Assembly (NCBI GenBank): GCA_035771175.1 | Contig: CM069607.1 | Location: 6,383,501-6,447,500, forward strand | Direction: 5' to 3' | DNA: 64,000 bases | Origin: Paratinospora sagittata | Lineage: Eukaryota > Streptophyta > Magnoliopsida > Ranunculales > Menispermaceae | Part shown: in pieces, positions 20,835 to 33,580 of the stretch | How positions within the stretch are numbered: the first letter of the stretch is position 1 | How the letters are laid out: the number at the start of each line of letters is the position of its first letter | The notes under the pieces: generated by a model | Database searches by the model: none | What the model saw: the letters and a program-made list of their open reading frames with translations, nothing else | What the model was told of the DNA's origin: nothing | Program-made: the position numbers and the translations under genes

Positions 20835-23107
20835 ATGGGTCATCTTCATCTACTTCTATATTCATTACTCTTGACATCTCTTTCTCAAGCAAGCTTGACA
20901 TATTCATGGGGATGGTTTTCTTCTTCTTCAGCAACTTATACTAATTCAAATTGGAAACCTGTGAAGAATTCAGCAATCACTAATGGAGTTGCAGCAGACT
21001 TCTCCATGGAAACCGTTGGCGGCGATCAAAAGGGAACAAAGCTTATCGAAAATGCTAAACAAAAGATGGTCAGTCCTAATTCATGTTGGCAACAAGCTTA
21101 CATGAATCTATTTGCCGGGTGCTCAGAGATCATTGCTGATAAAGAGAAGCAATCTAGATTAGCATGGCAGCTTAGCGATTGTTTCCAAAAGGAATCTGGC
21201 CGAACACCTTTCCCTCCTTGCGAATTTCGTGGCCCGATGGTGAAATGTCTCAAGAGCTTGGATGAATATGATCATACTATTTATCTAGAGTTCTTCCTAG
21301 AAACCAACTCTATTTGCCATCAATTACAGTAAATATTTCATCTCTTTGTTTTCTTATCTTATTGCTTTGTGTTAGTTACATTTAATTATGCACTCCTGCT
21401 TATATTGGTTAACACATTTGATTTTGCTGTGGTTATTGCAGGGCCGATTCATTTAAGCATGAAACAGAAAGACTAGTAAATGATCTAAAGAAATCTGCCC
21501 AATTTGCGGAGGACAAGTTAGAGAATATAGACGAAAGATCAGAACAGCTTCTACAAAATACGAATCAAATCCACGACTCATTAGTTTCAGTTGATCAACG
21601 AATTGAACAAGTGGCGCGGACTTCAAAGAATGTTGAAGAACAAATTGATGTTGTATTGAACTATTCAAAGGTCATCTTTGAGCAATCAAAAGGAATTGCA
21701 GCTTCTCAAACAGAACTGCAAGGAGGGCAAATAGAGATGAAGGAAAAGTTGCAAGAAGGGGTCGCAATGCTTCATCAGTCTCACCAAAACTTGGGTCGAG
21801 ATATAGAGAAGTTAAGGAGTGAGGCTGTTAAAATCGAGATGGAGATAAATGAAGTAGGAAACTCGATGTCTTCAAAGATGAATAGCCTTCAAAACAAGGC
21901 TGACGATATTGGCAACATTGCGGGCATGTCCTTAGATAAGCAAAAACAACTATTAGATGGGCAATCCACAGCTCTTGAAGGCCTCGATTTCCTCGCCAAG
22001 TTTCAATCTCAGGCACTTGAAGAAAGCAGGTAAAAAAAAGTGATACAACATTTTGCTAGTTACAACTTATCATGGTGCTTCCAGTTCCTTAGTTATCTAA
22101 CTTCTCTTTCCTTTATATTTGCAGATCCACTTTACAAATGCTAGCTGAATTTGGAAAGAAACAACAAGAGGAACTCCTTCAACGACAAGAACAGCTTCAA
22201 CACGCCCATGATCATCTGGTTCAAAATTCCAAATCAATATTGGAGGCTCAGGTACTACTAAGCATCTTAAACACTATGTATCCTTTAATTTCTTCGTATA
22301 TAGTTTTAACTTCTGAATTGTTTCTATGCACAGGAAGCTTTTGAAGTGAAGCAGTCAAATATGTTTCTTGCTCTAGATAAGCTCTTTGCCTTGCACAATG
22401 CTATTTTGCGCGAATCAAGAACGATCAAAGCTTTCTTTTTCTACTCATTTTCAATCATTCTCTTATACATACTCACCAGTGCAAAGCAAACATACTGTGT
22501 CAGAGCCCGATTATATCTGGGTATGCTTCATCATATACACTAACATTAAGTTTTGATTAATTTTCTGCTGTGCGAGATAATTCATATTAATTTTTTGCAT
22601 TTTCAGGACTATCTGTCACATTCCTGGTTGAGTTTGTCATTTTTCGGGTTGGTGATAATTTCGAGCAACAAGCTTGGGCAGCATCATTTGTTAGATTATT
22701 CTTTGTACTAGTTGCTTCTACTCAAATCATCTTCTCCATTTTCACTTACAGGTAAGTCGGTTAACTACTTTCATTGTAATTCTTTTGATCAGAATGAGTA
22801 TCTGATGGAGATTTTTTTTTTTCAATTTTTTTTTTTTTTTTTTTGCAGGGACTATGAAGTGCTAAACCATGAGATGCTAATGACTCTAATGAAGAAACTG
22901 AATATCATTGAAGGACACAGCAAGATGGTCTTGGAGGAGATGGGAAGTGACATAAATTTATCTTCATGGATAGACACAGAGTTGCCAGAGGATGTAGACA
23001 TTCATGAAGATCCAGATTATATGCTGCAAGAAGAAGTGGGGGAGAACTCATTCATAACTACTTCAATCTCAAGGAAATATGATCTTCGTCCTCGCTTTCG
23101 TCGATGA
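20835..23107 (+). CDS. GEX1: GEX1, gamete-expressed nuclear-membrane karyogamy protein
   Basis: Six exons join in frame to 599 codons: 20835-21328, 21442-22029, 22125-22251, 22334-22520, 22607-22751, 22849-23107. Start MGHLHLLLYS is chosen because it opens a signal peptide (residues 1-20); the in-frame ATG at 20694 lies before a likely 5' UTR acceptor. Seen in order: a Cys-containing lumenal domain (about 75-165, SPNSCWQQAYMNLFAGCSE, ending near ICHQLQ); a long coiled-coil-like region (about 165-400); three hydrophobic segments (about 436-453, 467-479, 492-513); an acidic tail ending KYDLRPRFRR. This matches the plant GEX1 / yeast Kar5 / fish Brambleberry family, which acts at the nuclear envelope in nuclear fusion; in Arabidopsis GEX1 is expressed in gametes. 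The last intron has an extreme T tract (22812-22844). Convergent with STP13. Confidence 0.92.
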
Positions 23108-23160
23108 ATTATTTCCCCCCCTTTTCTGTGAGTGATTCATTACCCATTTAGATTTTTTTT

Positions 23161-23534
23161 AAAAATTGTAAACTTAGAAAGCATGAATAATATATTTATG
23201 AGATTCAATTATATCAATTTTTAACAAATATAATTCAAGGTTTCCAGCAATTCCAATCTAAGCAGAGCATTCGGTGGAGTGCAATTTTCCCTTCACATGG
23301 AAAAAGGAAAGGGAATTGAGGATTTTGTGAACTGGGACTTTTTTGAAAATTGTAAACTCACAAAGTTTGAATAATATATTTATGTGATTCAATTATTTCA
23401 TTTTTAACATATATAATTCAAGCTTTCCAGCAATTCCTATCTAAGAAGAGCATTCAGTAAAGTTGCAATTTTCCCTTCACATGCTAAAAACAAGAGGGGA
23501 AAAAGGAAAGGAAATTGAGGATTTTCTGAACTGG
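23161..23534 (+). repeat. Tandem duplication downstream of GEX1, unit about 180 bp
   Basis: 23161-23336 and about 23346-23534 share, in order, 'aaaattgtaaact', 'gaataatatatttatg.gattcaatta', 'tataattcaag.tttccagcaattcc', 'gagcattc.gt', 'gcaattttcccttcacatg', 'aaaaaggaaag' and 'attgaggattttgtgaactgg'-like blocks. The repeat fills most of the gap between the convergent GEX1 and STP13 stop codons and probably carries 3' UTR or polyadenylation sequence. Confidence 0.8.
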
Positions 23535-23740
23535 TAACTGCGAAAAGAAGGTATCCCCTTCATATACTGAACCAAGCAAAGACAAATTTATAAAAGTGAT
23601 TCTCTTTTTAAGCATAAGCACCCTTGATCCAAATTGCTAAGACGATCCACTGCTCAAATATGATCTTGTAAATCAGCTCCATTGTACCATGAACTTGGTG
23701 GTGGTTAATACTTATAACTCTGCCGCAGCCGCTGCATTGT

Positions 23741-26700
23741 CTATAATTGGTAAGAAGGATCAAAGCCATTTCTCTTCCCATTTGTAGCATCTGCAACACC
23801 ATTGTGGACATCATCGTCATCATCCATGAACCTCTTCCACAACCAGTGTTGCTTCCAGACGCGCTCTGTCATCTCCTCAATCGGGACGTTCTTTGTTTCG
23901 GGAACCAAGAAGAACACGAAGAAAGACATAATCAACACCCACCCGCAGAAGAAGAGGAAGATCCCAAACTTGAAATGGCAGAGCATTGAGAGGAAGGCCT
24001 GTGCAATCACAAAGGTAAAGAGCAAGTTAACACACACTGTTACACTTTGGCCTGCTGATCTTGTCTCCAACGGGAACGTCTCACTTGGGATTAACCATCC
24101 CAATGGCCCCCATGACCATGCAAATGCTGATACATATGTGCACATCATCACCACAACCAGAACTGCAAAACCTTTGTCGAGATCGTTACTTTGATCCTTC
24201 ACCTTGATTCCTAAAAGAATAGCTATCACAGTTTGAGAGAGGAACATTTGAACGCCAGCTTCCAGTAGGAGGACACGACGACCTAGCTTATCGACAGAAT
24301 AAATGGAAACAAGGGTTGATAAAACGTTGACAGCTCCTGTGATGACAGCTGAGTATAGTGCAGCGTCACTTCCGAATCCCAGTGTGTTGAAGAGTACTGG
24401 TGCGTAGAACATAATGGCATTGATGCCAGTGAATTGCTGGAAGACCTGTTTTTTCCACCAAGTTGTAGTAAGAAAGGGAGTTCATAAGCATCAAAAGAAC
24501 TTTTTAGACAAAAAATTCTCTTAGCTCATCGAAGTTAGATTGGAGATCAAGAAGTTCATAAAGCCGATTGTCTCAGTTGGTGTGATAACTACTAACCTGC
24601 AAGGCAATTGCAATGATCAGCTGAGGCTGGTTCTTGCTCTTGAGTAGGTTTCTGAAAGGATGCTTTACTTCCTTAGCTATCCGACTTGCCTCGACAATCT
24701 CCAAGAACTCTGGCTCAATGTTATCGGTGCCTCGGATCTTCCTTAGAACAGCTTTTCCTTCTTCCAAACGGCCTCTTTCAATGAGACTATTAGGAGTATC
24801 CACGACAAAGATGGCCCCCAAAGTTAAGAGGACTGCAGGGATCCCAGCTAGCCCCAATGAGAGTCTCCAACCCCATCCTCCTTTAATTCTGAAATTGGAA
24901 CTCCAGGATCAATTATGGTAAAAAAGAACAAGAACCAAAAAAACAGGAGGCAACAATAAAACAATAGCTAAATTCCAACCATTTTAAACTAAATAAGTCT
25001 GGAGGAAAGTTGCAAAAGAGGAGAGCCAAAACAGGGCACATTTTGTAGAATGGGCTGTAGCTGGGAAGAATTGCCAATCTTTCAATCATTATGAAAAATG
25101 CTATTACCATTTAGCCACCATCTTGAGCCTATGTGAAGGGATTTGTCCAAAAAGGCTTCAGTAGCACAAAGGGATAAGGCCCGTATTTACATCTCATTTG
25201 ATTCATATTCATATTTGATGGAAGACTATTGTTTTAGTCCTTGCATATCCAACAAACTAGATCTTCCAAAGAATGCTTTAAAACCTATTCTATTTATCCA
25301 TGGCCTGCTACTTTAAAAGAAGTGTAACACCCTAAAATTTCTTTCGCCTAGCCCATACCCCATATTGACTGAGCGCTCGACTCATTGTGCATGTATTTCT
25401 TGTGATGATGTGTATGTATGCTATGTATGTGTGTTGCTTGTTCTGTTTTGTGCATCATAGGTGTGATTATTCAATGGTTGGTGTGTATTGAGATTTATGA
25501 TGGGTTGGTTTTGTAACCCTTGGTGACTTGTATATTTTGATACACTTGATGATGGGGTTCCCATGACCCTAGACCCTATGTGGGACTTTGGAGTTAATAT
25601 GGAGGGATGAATGGTTCACCTTACAGGTTGACCATGGACTTTATCATTGGACTTCGATTTTATTTTGGAATGAGATGGTACCTTGGTTATGTTGAGGATG
25701 TTAATTTCATGTGTTGTATAGATATGGATATTAGAATTATTACAAGTAGACAGGACATTTGCATGTTAGGGTACCTACAGGACCTTTGTATGTTAGAAAT
25801 GTTTTAAGTGTTGTTCAACCCCCAGGCAACGATAGTAAATCATAAGCTAAGGAGTTTCTATCAGTCAATGCAATGAGTTTTGTTAATTAGCTAGGATGGT
25901 CAACAGCATACTTATTCAAAAATGGCTTCATACTTGACTAATAAGACATGTTAATATCAGCAAGAAAAAAGAGAACAATGGTGGGAACCATTGGCTGTGA
26001 CTTACTTGTTGGTACCATAATTGACAAGATTAGCAAATAGAATGCCAATAGTGACGTTCAGTTGGAATAATATGTTTAGTCCTCCACGTATCCTCGTTGG
26101 AGCAATCTCTGATAGGAACAGCGGAACAGCCTGTCGTTTTCAACAAAGAGTGAGAAATCAAGAGAGTAAACTAGCCCAATGAACAATTGAAATAATAACT
26201 TAATCATCCTCCATTAGCTTACCAAGAAACGATTTATTAAAAAAATCGTAAAGTAGAATACAAGTAATAGTCTCCTTGAGGAATTTATTTAGCAGAATTA
26301 ATATGATATATCCAGGTTTTCAAACTGATCAAAATCTTGACCAAGAATAATAAGACAATCTATCCGTATGGCCAAAAATAGCTAAACCGACCTAATAAAT
26401 AGATCGGAAACTACTACTTGCCATGGTTGATGTGATATGGTGACTTGCATCATATATTGACCTATAAGGAGCAACCGAGCAAGTGGATCTCTGAACAATA
26501 AGCGGATTTTTGAGCTTACATAGCCTACAAACTAAGAGTACATACATTTACAACAAAAGGCTATAAGCTCACACTACATTGCAAATAGCATTAATTTTGT
26601 GTGTATGAAAATTTGATCTCTAGTCACAAATGTGACTACCAACCAAGAATGTTCTTGATCACCACACCAAGCAGTAGGCATTAAGACCAAGTAATTGAAT

Positions 26701-29700
26701 TTGACAATCTCAAACGTATAAAAGGAACCCAATTACCCTTCCCCTCTATTTACTCTTTGGGTTTTCCAATTGAGTTTTAGGAACCAAAGGAAATTATGAT
26801 TGGATTTATGCTTGATATTTCTAGATGCAAGTCAGTTCTTGATATGGCAATCTAACCATTTTTTTTTGTTTTTTTTTCCTCTTCGGCCTGGCTAATGGAC
26901 CAGAGCCCAAACCATGGACTAACCCATTTCAGGGCAACACCACCCTGAAAATTGAAGGGCCAGATTGGCTCTATTTGACGAAATCATAGCAGAATCTTTT
27001 TACTTTTTGAGACACGAGGTTGGAATGAGAATAATAATAAAGAAAAAGTTCACGAGGAGATGAAAGGAAAAGACGCTAAACTTGAAAGTTTGAAACCAAC
27101 TAGCTGCTTCGAGGCAATACAAGTTGAAGACGGAGGCTTTAAAATTAAAAATAATTAATAAAAAAGAAATCTAACTTTATATACCGAATAGGACGTTTAA
27201 AAAGAGAAAGGTCGATGGACTACCGCTTATAAGGCATCAACGGATGCCATACGTAACAGGTCTTATTCGGTAACTGTAACAACAGCAGGAATTGACTATA
27301 GTTTCCGGATTCTGGCTACAAAGCGAAGTGGCAGAAGATTATAGAAAAGTTGGGAGGAGAGGTTCCATTTCTTATCAGATTAGAGACATCTAAATGTACC
27401 ACTTTATCTCTTCACCCACTTATACATAATTGACAAGAAAGGGTAAAATATGAATTTGCGCATCAAATGTATGGGTGTGTGTTAGAGTGAGAATAATCTT
27501 TTTCATTCAAGTGGTGTATATAACATCCACCTATTTCATTTGCCAACATTTTTCCTCAACTCTTATATTTTTTCATCAAACCTATAAATTGATTGTGTTC
27601 AAGCTTGTGTTTAACAATTTTTATTTTTTTTTCTTTTTTAAAATTTCCTTCTCTTTACAACATTTAAATATGAAAAAGAAAATCTTATGTACAATTAATC
27701 AAATAATTACTAGAAAATTCTCTCAATAAATTATTTGAAAAACTATTAATCAAGAATAACAACAAAAAAGGTAAATTTAGGCACAAGCTTTCTATATTAT
27801 AAGACTGGGTTTCTTTTTAAAAAAAAAAGTTTAAAAAATAATAATAAGGCCTTTTTGATAACATGAGTTAATTAGGTTGTGTTTGATTCGCAATTCGAAA
27901 ATAAGAATGAAATCTAAAAACAAAAAACTTAAAAAACGACTTTTTATAATTTTTAAGAAATAATTTGTTTCCTTAACAAAAAGTGAAAAATTATCTTTAA
28001 AATCTTTTGAACCAAATAAATTTTTTATGTTTTCAAATTTTCGGATACATACCGAATCACTGACCAAATTGGTATTAGATGGATGTGTTTATCAAAGAAT
28101 TGTTGTAACCAAAAAAGTCTTCACAACTAAAGACTAAAGAGGTGAGAAAAAGATCTCTTTTTTCTTATTAGAAAAACGTAGTACATAACTTTACTTACAT
28201 AAAACAATTAAACAATAAAAACATGTAATGATGTAAGAAAATAGTTTTTTTTATGGACAATTAAACAACGTGAACAATATTTTGTTGAATTTCTTTTTTA
28301 AGCTATAAAAATCAGTAAAAGAATAAAAGAAATCAAAAGGGTAGAAAAAAAAAAGTGTACATATAAGGATATATAAGTACTACATATAAGGAAAAAACAA
28401 GGTGAGACTTTTTTTTATCATAATATGACCCCACTTCCCACCAATTTCAATGCATAACTGAGCCAGCGTTTGAAAAGTGCCGACTTTAGTACAGTTTTTT
28501 TTTAGTTTTTATAAAAGTAATTTTTTTATGCCTACTTTGGTACAGTTTTTGAAAAGTGCTTCTCATTAAAATAGTTATAAACATTTGATTTTTAGTTAAA
28601 CTGTGGTTAAAAATAGCGAATTGAGACACAGTTTAAGTAAAAAAATAAGCTAGTCTCTATAGGTACTTATAGATATTTTCACAAAAAGTTGATTAAGGGT
28701 ATGATTTTGGGGTAGTAAAAGTATATCTCTTTGCAAAAGCTGCGTCAAGGGGTGCCAATATATATACTTCATTTTCTTCTATTTTCAAGAATATGATACA
28801 AAATCAATCAGCAATTAAACGAAGACACCTACCTGATTGCCGAAACCAACGCCACATCCGAGCAAGATTCTGCCGACGATCAACATTGCGAGATCTTTAG
28901 CACCGGCATTCAGTACTACTCCGATTATGAAGAAGATGCCGGCGATGAGCATGGTCTGTTTCCGGCCGAGCTTTCTCGTCGTATAAGACGCAAAGAAGGT
29001 TGAAGTCAATCCGGCAAGGTACAGCGAAGATGTGAATAGTTGAAGGCCTTGATTGTCGTATTTGCAATAGTTGCTGTCGATCCCTGGCTGGTGTTTCTTC
29101 CGGTAAACAACCGGGAAGAACTTTATCAAGAAAGGGTCCATTGATGTAACGCCCCCTTTTTCACAAATCAACACACAGATAAACGTATTAATTAATGATC
29201 GGTTTGATCAATTAAACAAAAAAAACGAGTGTGTTAATTTTGCTACTCCTGAGATGATTAATTCACATCTCGAGGGCGATCAAATCCATTTTGCTCGGGT
29301 TCAGACCACCATTTCTTTTTCTGGTTTTAACATTTCTCTCAATCGCGTCATCATTGAAAAATCAGATTCAGACCAGAAGAAGTCGTAACTACTTTTATTT
29401 ATAATATTTCACCTAAATTTTTAAAAAAAATTCAGAAAATAGGGGAAATAAAACTACGATAAGAAAAGGATCGATAACAGAACCGTAATGACTTTTTGCA
29501 AATTAAAAAAGCCTACTTAATTCAATATTTTTACAGAGATAAAAAAAAAAAAAAACACGTTAACTTTTTATGGCGCTTCAAGTTACGTTCGTTTGTGATC
29601 TCTTTCAATATTTATCATTTTAAACACCAGATCAAGTTCCAAGCAGACAAATCTTATAAGCATTTTTTTTTTTTTTTCGACAACTTCAAAATATCTGAAC

Positions 29701-30111
29701 AATAGAAATTTTGAGCGAACGCACGTCTCATTTTACAGCTCATTTGTGGTTCATCTCACGTCATGCTAAGCACAAATCCTGTGGGATCTCAGAAACCAGA
29801 CAAAGGCATCGCTCACACAACAAATCAAAACAAATCAAGAAACTTAAATAAATCAAAACAAAATGCATACATCAAAGAAAATAAAGAAAAAACTCACCAA
29901 AATTAATTAATCATTCAAAATGAATAGAAGAATCAAATTAAGCAGAACGTATCTCCGATCGATCAAAAAACTCACCAGAAATTCCGACGTCGTAACCGAA
30001 CATGAGACCGCCGGTGGCCGCCATTATACAAGAAATGATTACCACCGGAGTTATCTTCGCCTCGAACTCACCTCCTCCCGGCGTCGGACCTGTAAACCCT
30101 CCGGCCGGCAT
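23741..30111 (-). CDS. STP13: Hexose/H+ symporter, STP13 ortholog
   Basis: Five exons on the minus strand, 30111-29976, 29155-28833, 26130-26006, 24888-24597 and 24445-23741, join to 526 codons plus stop, the length I recall for Arabidopsis STP13. The start is [14 protein letters not shown]. Major-facilitator sugar-transporter motifs run in order: [46 protein letters not shown] across the exon 2-3 junction; [85 protein letters not shown]. It would import glucose and related hexoses with protons at the plasma membrane. Arabidopsis STP13 is induced by stress and pathogens and competes with microbes for apoplastic sugar. Intron 3 contains an LTR-like fragment. Specific assignment to STP13 within the STP family rests on near-identical wording throughout. 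Confidence 0.95.
25323..25830 (+). mobile_element. LTR-like fragment in STP13 intron 3
   Basis: It begins TGTAACACCCTAAAATTTC, the start typical of plant Ty3/gypsy LTRs and close to the LTR at 58711 (TGTAACACCCCGTAATTTT). Sequence style (tg-rich, 'atgatgtgtatgtatgctatg') supports an LTR. The right end and a target duplication could not be found, so the end coordinate is approximate. It lies antisense to STP13, about 180 bases from the exon 3 donor at its right end. Confidence 0.45.
26131..28832 (-). other. STP13 intron 2 (2.7 kb)
   Basis: The intron is bounded by a donor next to GVGFGNQ (exon 2) and an acceptor before [12 protein letters not shown] (exon 3). It is unusually long for the gene. 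I see no reading frame or transposon terminus in it; 28461-28560 repeats a short segment, 'actt(t)agtacagtttttt' and 'actttggtacagtttttg'. Confidence 0.6.
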
Positions 30112-30261
30112 GATTACTCCTACTCTTACTTAATAATCTCCTGCTTCCGATTCTAAATCTCCAACAATAACAAGAAGCAACAACAAGAACAAAAAGAAGA
30201 AGAAGAAATAATGTAGAAGAAGAGACGCGAGTTAACGAGCAGCTTAGTTAGCGTCTACTTG

Positions 30262-30269
30262 TATATATA
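30262..30269 (-). promoter_or_regulatory. Probable TATA box of STP13
   Basis: TATATATA lies about 150 bases upstream of the STP13 ATG on the minus strand, giving a 5' UTR of roughly 120 bases. It is the only TATA-like run in this position. Confidence 0.5.
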
Positions 30270-30319
30270 GAGAGAACGAGAAGAGCTCGGTCTCTGCGAC
30301 GTAGACGCTTATCAATCTC

Positions 30320-30325
30320 CACGTG
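30320..30325. promoter_or_regulatory. G-box (CACGTG) upstream of STP13 TATA box
   Basis: The sequence CCACGTGGCA contains the palindromic CACGTG core and also reads as an ABRE-type ACGTGGC. It is about 50 bases upstream of the TATA box. bZIP and bHLH factors bind such sites; relevance to STP13 is inferred from position. Confidence 0.4.
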
Positions 30326-30379
30326 GCAGAATCCTGGTGGTGGAGCCTCAAGGCTGCTGGCCATTCAAACGGTTTACTT

Positions 30380-31930
30380 ATGGATATTTCGACAACAAAC
30401 AGACGTAGCGAACATTTTGCTGGGCCTACGCCAAATGATGATCCTGTGGTCCGGGTTCCGGGTAGTGTTTCGGGCTCACGGAGGTTATTGATGTGCCGCG
30501 TAGGGGAAGTGTGTGGAGGTTATTGACAACTTAAAACGAGGTATTTTAGGAAGAAAATGGATAAGGTTTACAGCGGTTGCTCGAGTAAGAAATGTGTGGT
30601 TGTGTGGTAATAAATGCCTCTTTACTGTTTTTTCAAAAGTTTCCCTGTCTTTTAATACGTGTTAAATAGTCCATCTAGTTTAGTAAAGGATTTTTGTTTT
30701 CCAAATATAGGTTATTGATTTCCAATTGTATTTTATAAATTTTTTTATAGAGAAATGGCTGAATAATTATTAAAAAAAAATGATGTGTGTGCGTGTTTTT
30801 TTTTTTTTTTTGTTAAGTATAATTATAACTAGTTCAAAAACACAATAACTGAAAACTTACTCAGATAATAATAATTACTATATAAGATCAAGAATCTGAA
30901 TAACAAAGATTAAAGTCCGCAATTAGAGTCTATGACCCACAACTATATTATATTTTACTTTTTCACGAGAGTCGAACCTTCCACCTCATTGGTGGGAGGG
31001 GAGGTATACATCACCCACGCCAAGCGTTGGAAGGTATGTATGTGTTAATTTATTAACAGAGACAAGTAAAATTGTGTTTTTTCTTTAGGGAAACAAAAGT
31101 GATAAAAGGCATACAGAAAGGTAAATAATTAGAGAATGAAAATGTATTAAAGATAATGCAATTAAATTAGTAATATAACTGTGTAGGTTAGTTAAACATT
31201 TTAATGCTTATGTTACTTTTTAAATTTTTTTTTTTTTTAACAAACACATGCACCTAGTGGATTTATGGGACCAAGAGTCAGGAATTGGATAGCAAACTTT
31301 AAAAGAAATTCTAACTTTGGAAGAAGGAAAATCTGAATATAGCTAAAGTCCTTGAAGCCCCACTAAATAATGTGGGATATGTGTACTTAAACTATGTAGT
31401 ATACATGTAATTAGATATATGTAAATTGTCAAAGTAAAAATTATTTACATTAATGTTCGTGCATTAATATATTGGTTAACTTAGTTAAAACTAAATTTTA
31501 TTTTAAAAAAAATGATTTTTAGATAGAAATATAAAAACACACTAGAAATACAGAATCTTGTATTTGTTGGATTATGTACATCTGCATATGTAATATGTAT
31601 ATTATGCAATTAAAAAATGTAAGAGACGGCATTTCTAATAAGTTTTTATTTTTGTTATGCCTAACATAATTTTTTTTAATAATTCTTTCATTTTATTGAA
31701 TGACAATAATTTTTAATTTTTTTGGAAAAAATATAATTCAAATTTATTAGAGTTTATAAATTTTTTAACAGTTTTTTGCGCTTATTTTGTGCCATTTTTG
31801 GCATCCAATATGACAGAATCCCATTAAATTTTTTTACACATTTTATAGATAAAAATAATAGTGTAGAATTAATATGGTTGAGAGTTGAGAGTAAGATAAA
31901 TTGTCGTTTCAAGGGAGTAGGAGATAAGCA
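30380..31930. other. Intergenic upstream of STP13
   Basis: No gene seen. About 30965-31040, read on the minus strand, contains 'GGAAGGTTCGACTCTCGTG', resembling a tRNA B-box, so a tRNA-derived SINE remnant is possible but no A-box or tail was resolved. Confidence 0.35.
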
Positions 31931-31941
31931 ATCTATAAAAC

Positions 31942-32359
31942 CACGTGTTAGAATTATGGCTTACCCGTTAAAAATCCGCCACGTTGAAAGCGTGATGCAT
32001 TGAGTAAAACAACGTCATGTCGTGCATCAACTTTGCCGATTTGATAGTACACGTGTGGCAAGCTGAGACAAGACGACGCTGCGCTTGACTGATCAAAACA
32101 GAACAGAATCGTTGACCTTTGACTGAAGAAAACAGGAGTTGACACGTAGCTCCTCTTTACTTGGTGGATTCTCCTAGTGTTCCCAAGTTCAAAACCATTG
32201 GATTACGACTCTTGATGATCAGGTTCTTTAGTCGGCCATTGTTTGATGCATGCATGTCGATAAGAGCTGTACAGATGTCGGTTATATCGGGGAAAAGTGT
32301 CCATTTTTCTTGGTACATCTAGCGTACAGAATCATCTCACTGCTGAAGATTTGACGTGG
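31942..32359. promoter_or_regulatory. Cluster of G-box, W-box and TGACG-type sites, about 2 kb upstream of STP13
   Basis: Seen: CACGTG at 31942-31947 and 32050-32055; TTGAC W-box cores at 32085-32090 (TTGACT), 32112-32117 (TTGACC), 32119-32124 (TTGACT) and 32139-32144 (TTGACA), four within 60 bases; and TGACGTGG at 32352-32359. W-box cores bind WRKY factors; TGACG and G-boxes bind bZIPs. The site density is unusual for this AT-rich intergenic DNA. Whether it serves STP13 or an unseen transcript is unknown. Confidence 0.4.
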
Positions 32360-32399
32360 CAGCTTTATGTAGTACGATGGAAGAAAAAGGAACAATGAG

Positions 32400-33580
32400 C
32401 GGTCGCGTGGGAATAATACTACTACTGTATCGGCTGCGTAGACTGGTTGACAGTTGCCAAATCCATTTTTGTTGTCTAATGTTCTATGTATTATATTTCT
32501 CCAATATAAATATAATATATGAGACCAAATCCTATTTGTCTTGGTGCGTTTTTTTTACAACCTTGCTGTAGATATATTGAAAATGATCGATGAATCTTGA
32601 ATATCTTGTATATATGTAATATAATGCAACAAATAATATATTGAAAAAATATCTAAATGAATCAATTTAAAAAGTCAACATACATGTTTTTTTGTTTTTG
32701 TTTTTTTTTTATTTGTGGTCAGAAAGTATCGAGCATTGGGCCCACTCCACAAACACTTTAGGATATTTCCAATCTCTAACCCGGTGAATAGAAAGACTCG
32801 AACTTGAAATCGAATCTTAAGTCTCTCAACTCTTTCACTCACCCTACTTAATGTTGGACAATAAATTTTTTCGTACATTAATCTTCTTCTTCTTCTTTTT
32901 TGGCGAAAATATATCAATCATTTTATTAAATTTCAAGGAGAATTTCTCTCCGGTGGATTAGTGGTTGTTTAAGAAATGGGGTTTAGTTAAATTTAGATTT
33001 AGACAACCCTTATATTAACATGAATATAAATGATATGCTTACATCTAACCTCATTTTAATATTAAAAAAAATTAAGAATTATATATATACTATCTTTTGA
33101 ATAATAAGGAGTAATTAACAATATTAAAGAATTACTTTAGAATTTATGACCTAATGATGACATCATTATAATGATCCTTACAATTGATAACAATAAATAG
33201 CTAACTAACCTCTAGTGGTTAGTTACAAGAAGATCAAAAAGAATAAATATTTATCCTAATGGAATTATCCTGAACACTTTTTTCTATTCTTTAATATATT
33301 GTCAAAAAAGTAATAACTCTTTTTTTTTTTTTTTTTTTTGAAGTGGGCATTGGAATGAGTCAGAGACTTTCTTTTTTATTTTATTTTTCCTCTTCGGTCA
33401 ATAGAAACATGATAGCTATACTCATTTTTCGTAACATCATGATAATTCTCCTCATCTTGCCTTAAGAAGAGAGGAATAATAAAATGAGATTTTATATTTT
33501 TATGATTATTAATGTGGGATATAGGCTTGCAAGAAAATAATGCAATCATAATGAATCACGCACAAATATTAATACACGAG
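32400..33580. other. Intergenic, no gene seen
   Basis: AT-rich. About 32700-32870 read on the minus strand has an 'AGTTCGAGTCTTT' B-box-like motif, possibly an old tRNA-derived SINE; not resolved further. Confidence 0.35.

Noticed and set aside
23747..24194. Plus-strand frames of 80 and 130 codons over STP13
   Set aside because: Antisense shadows of the strongly conserved STP13 last exon.
30323..30526. 67-codon frame upstream of STP13
   Set aside because: No family resemblance; it covers the STP13 promoter and its composition reflects the GC-richer promoter DNA.
30960..31040. tRNA gene suggested by a B-box-like motif
   Set aside because: No cloverleaf, acceptor stem or paired A-box could be built; a SINE remnant is more likely.
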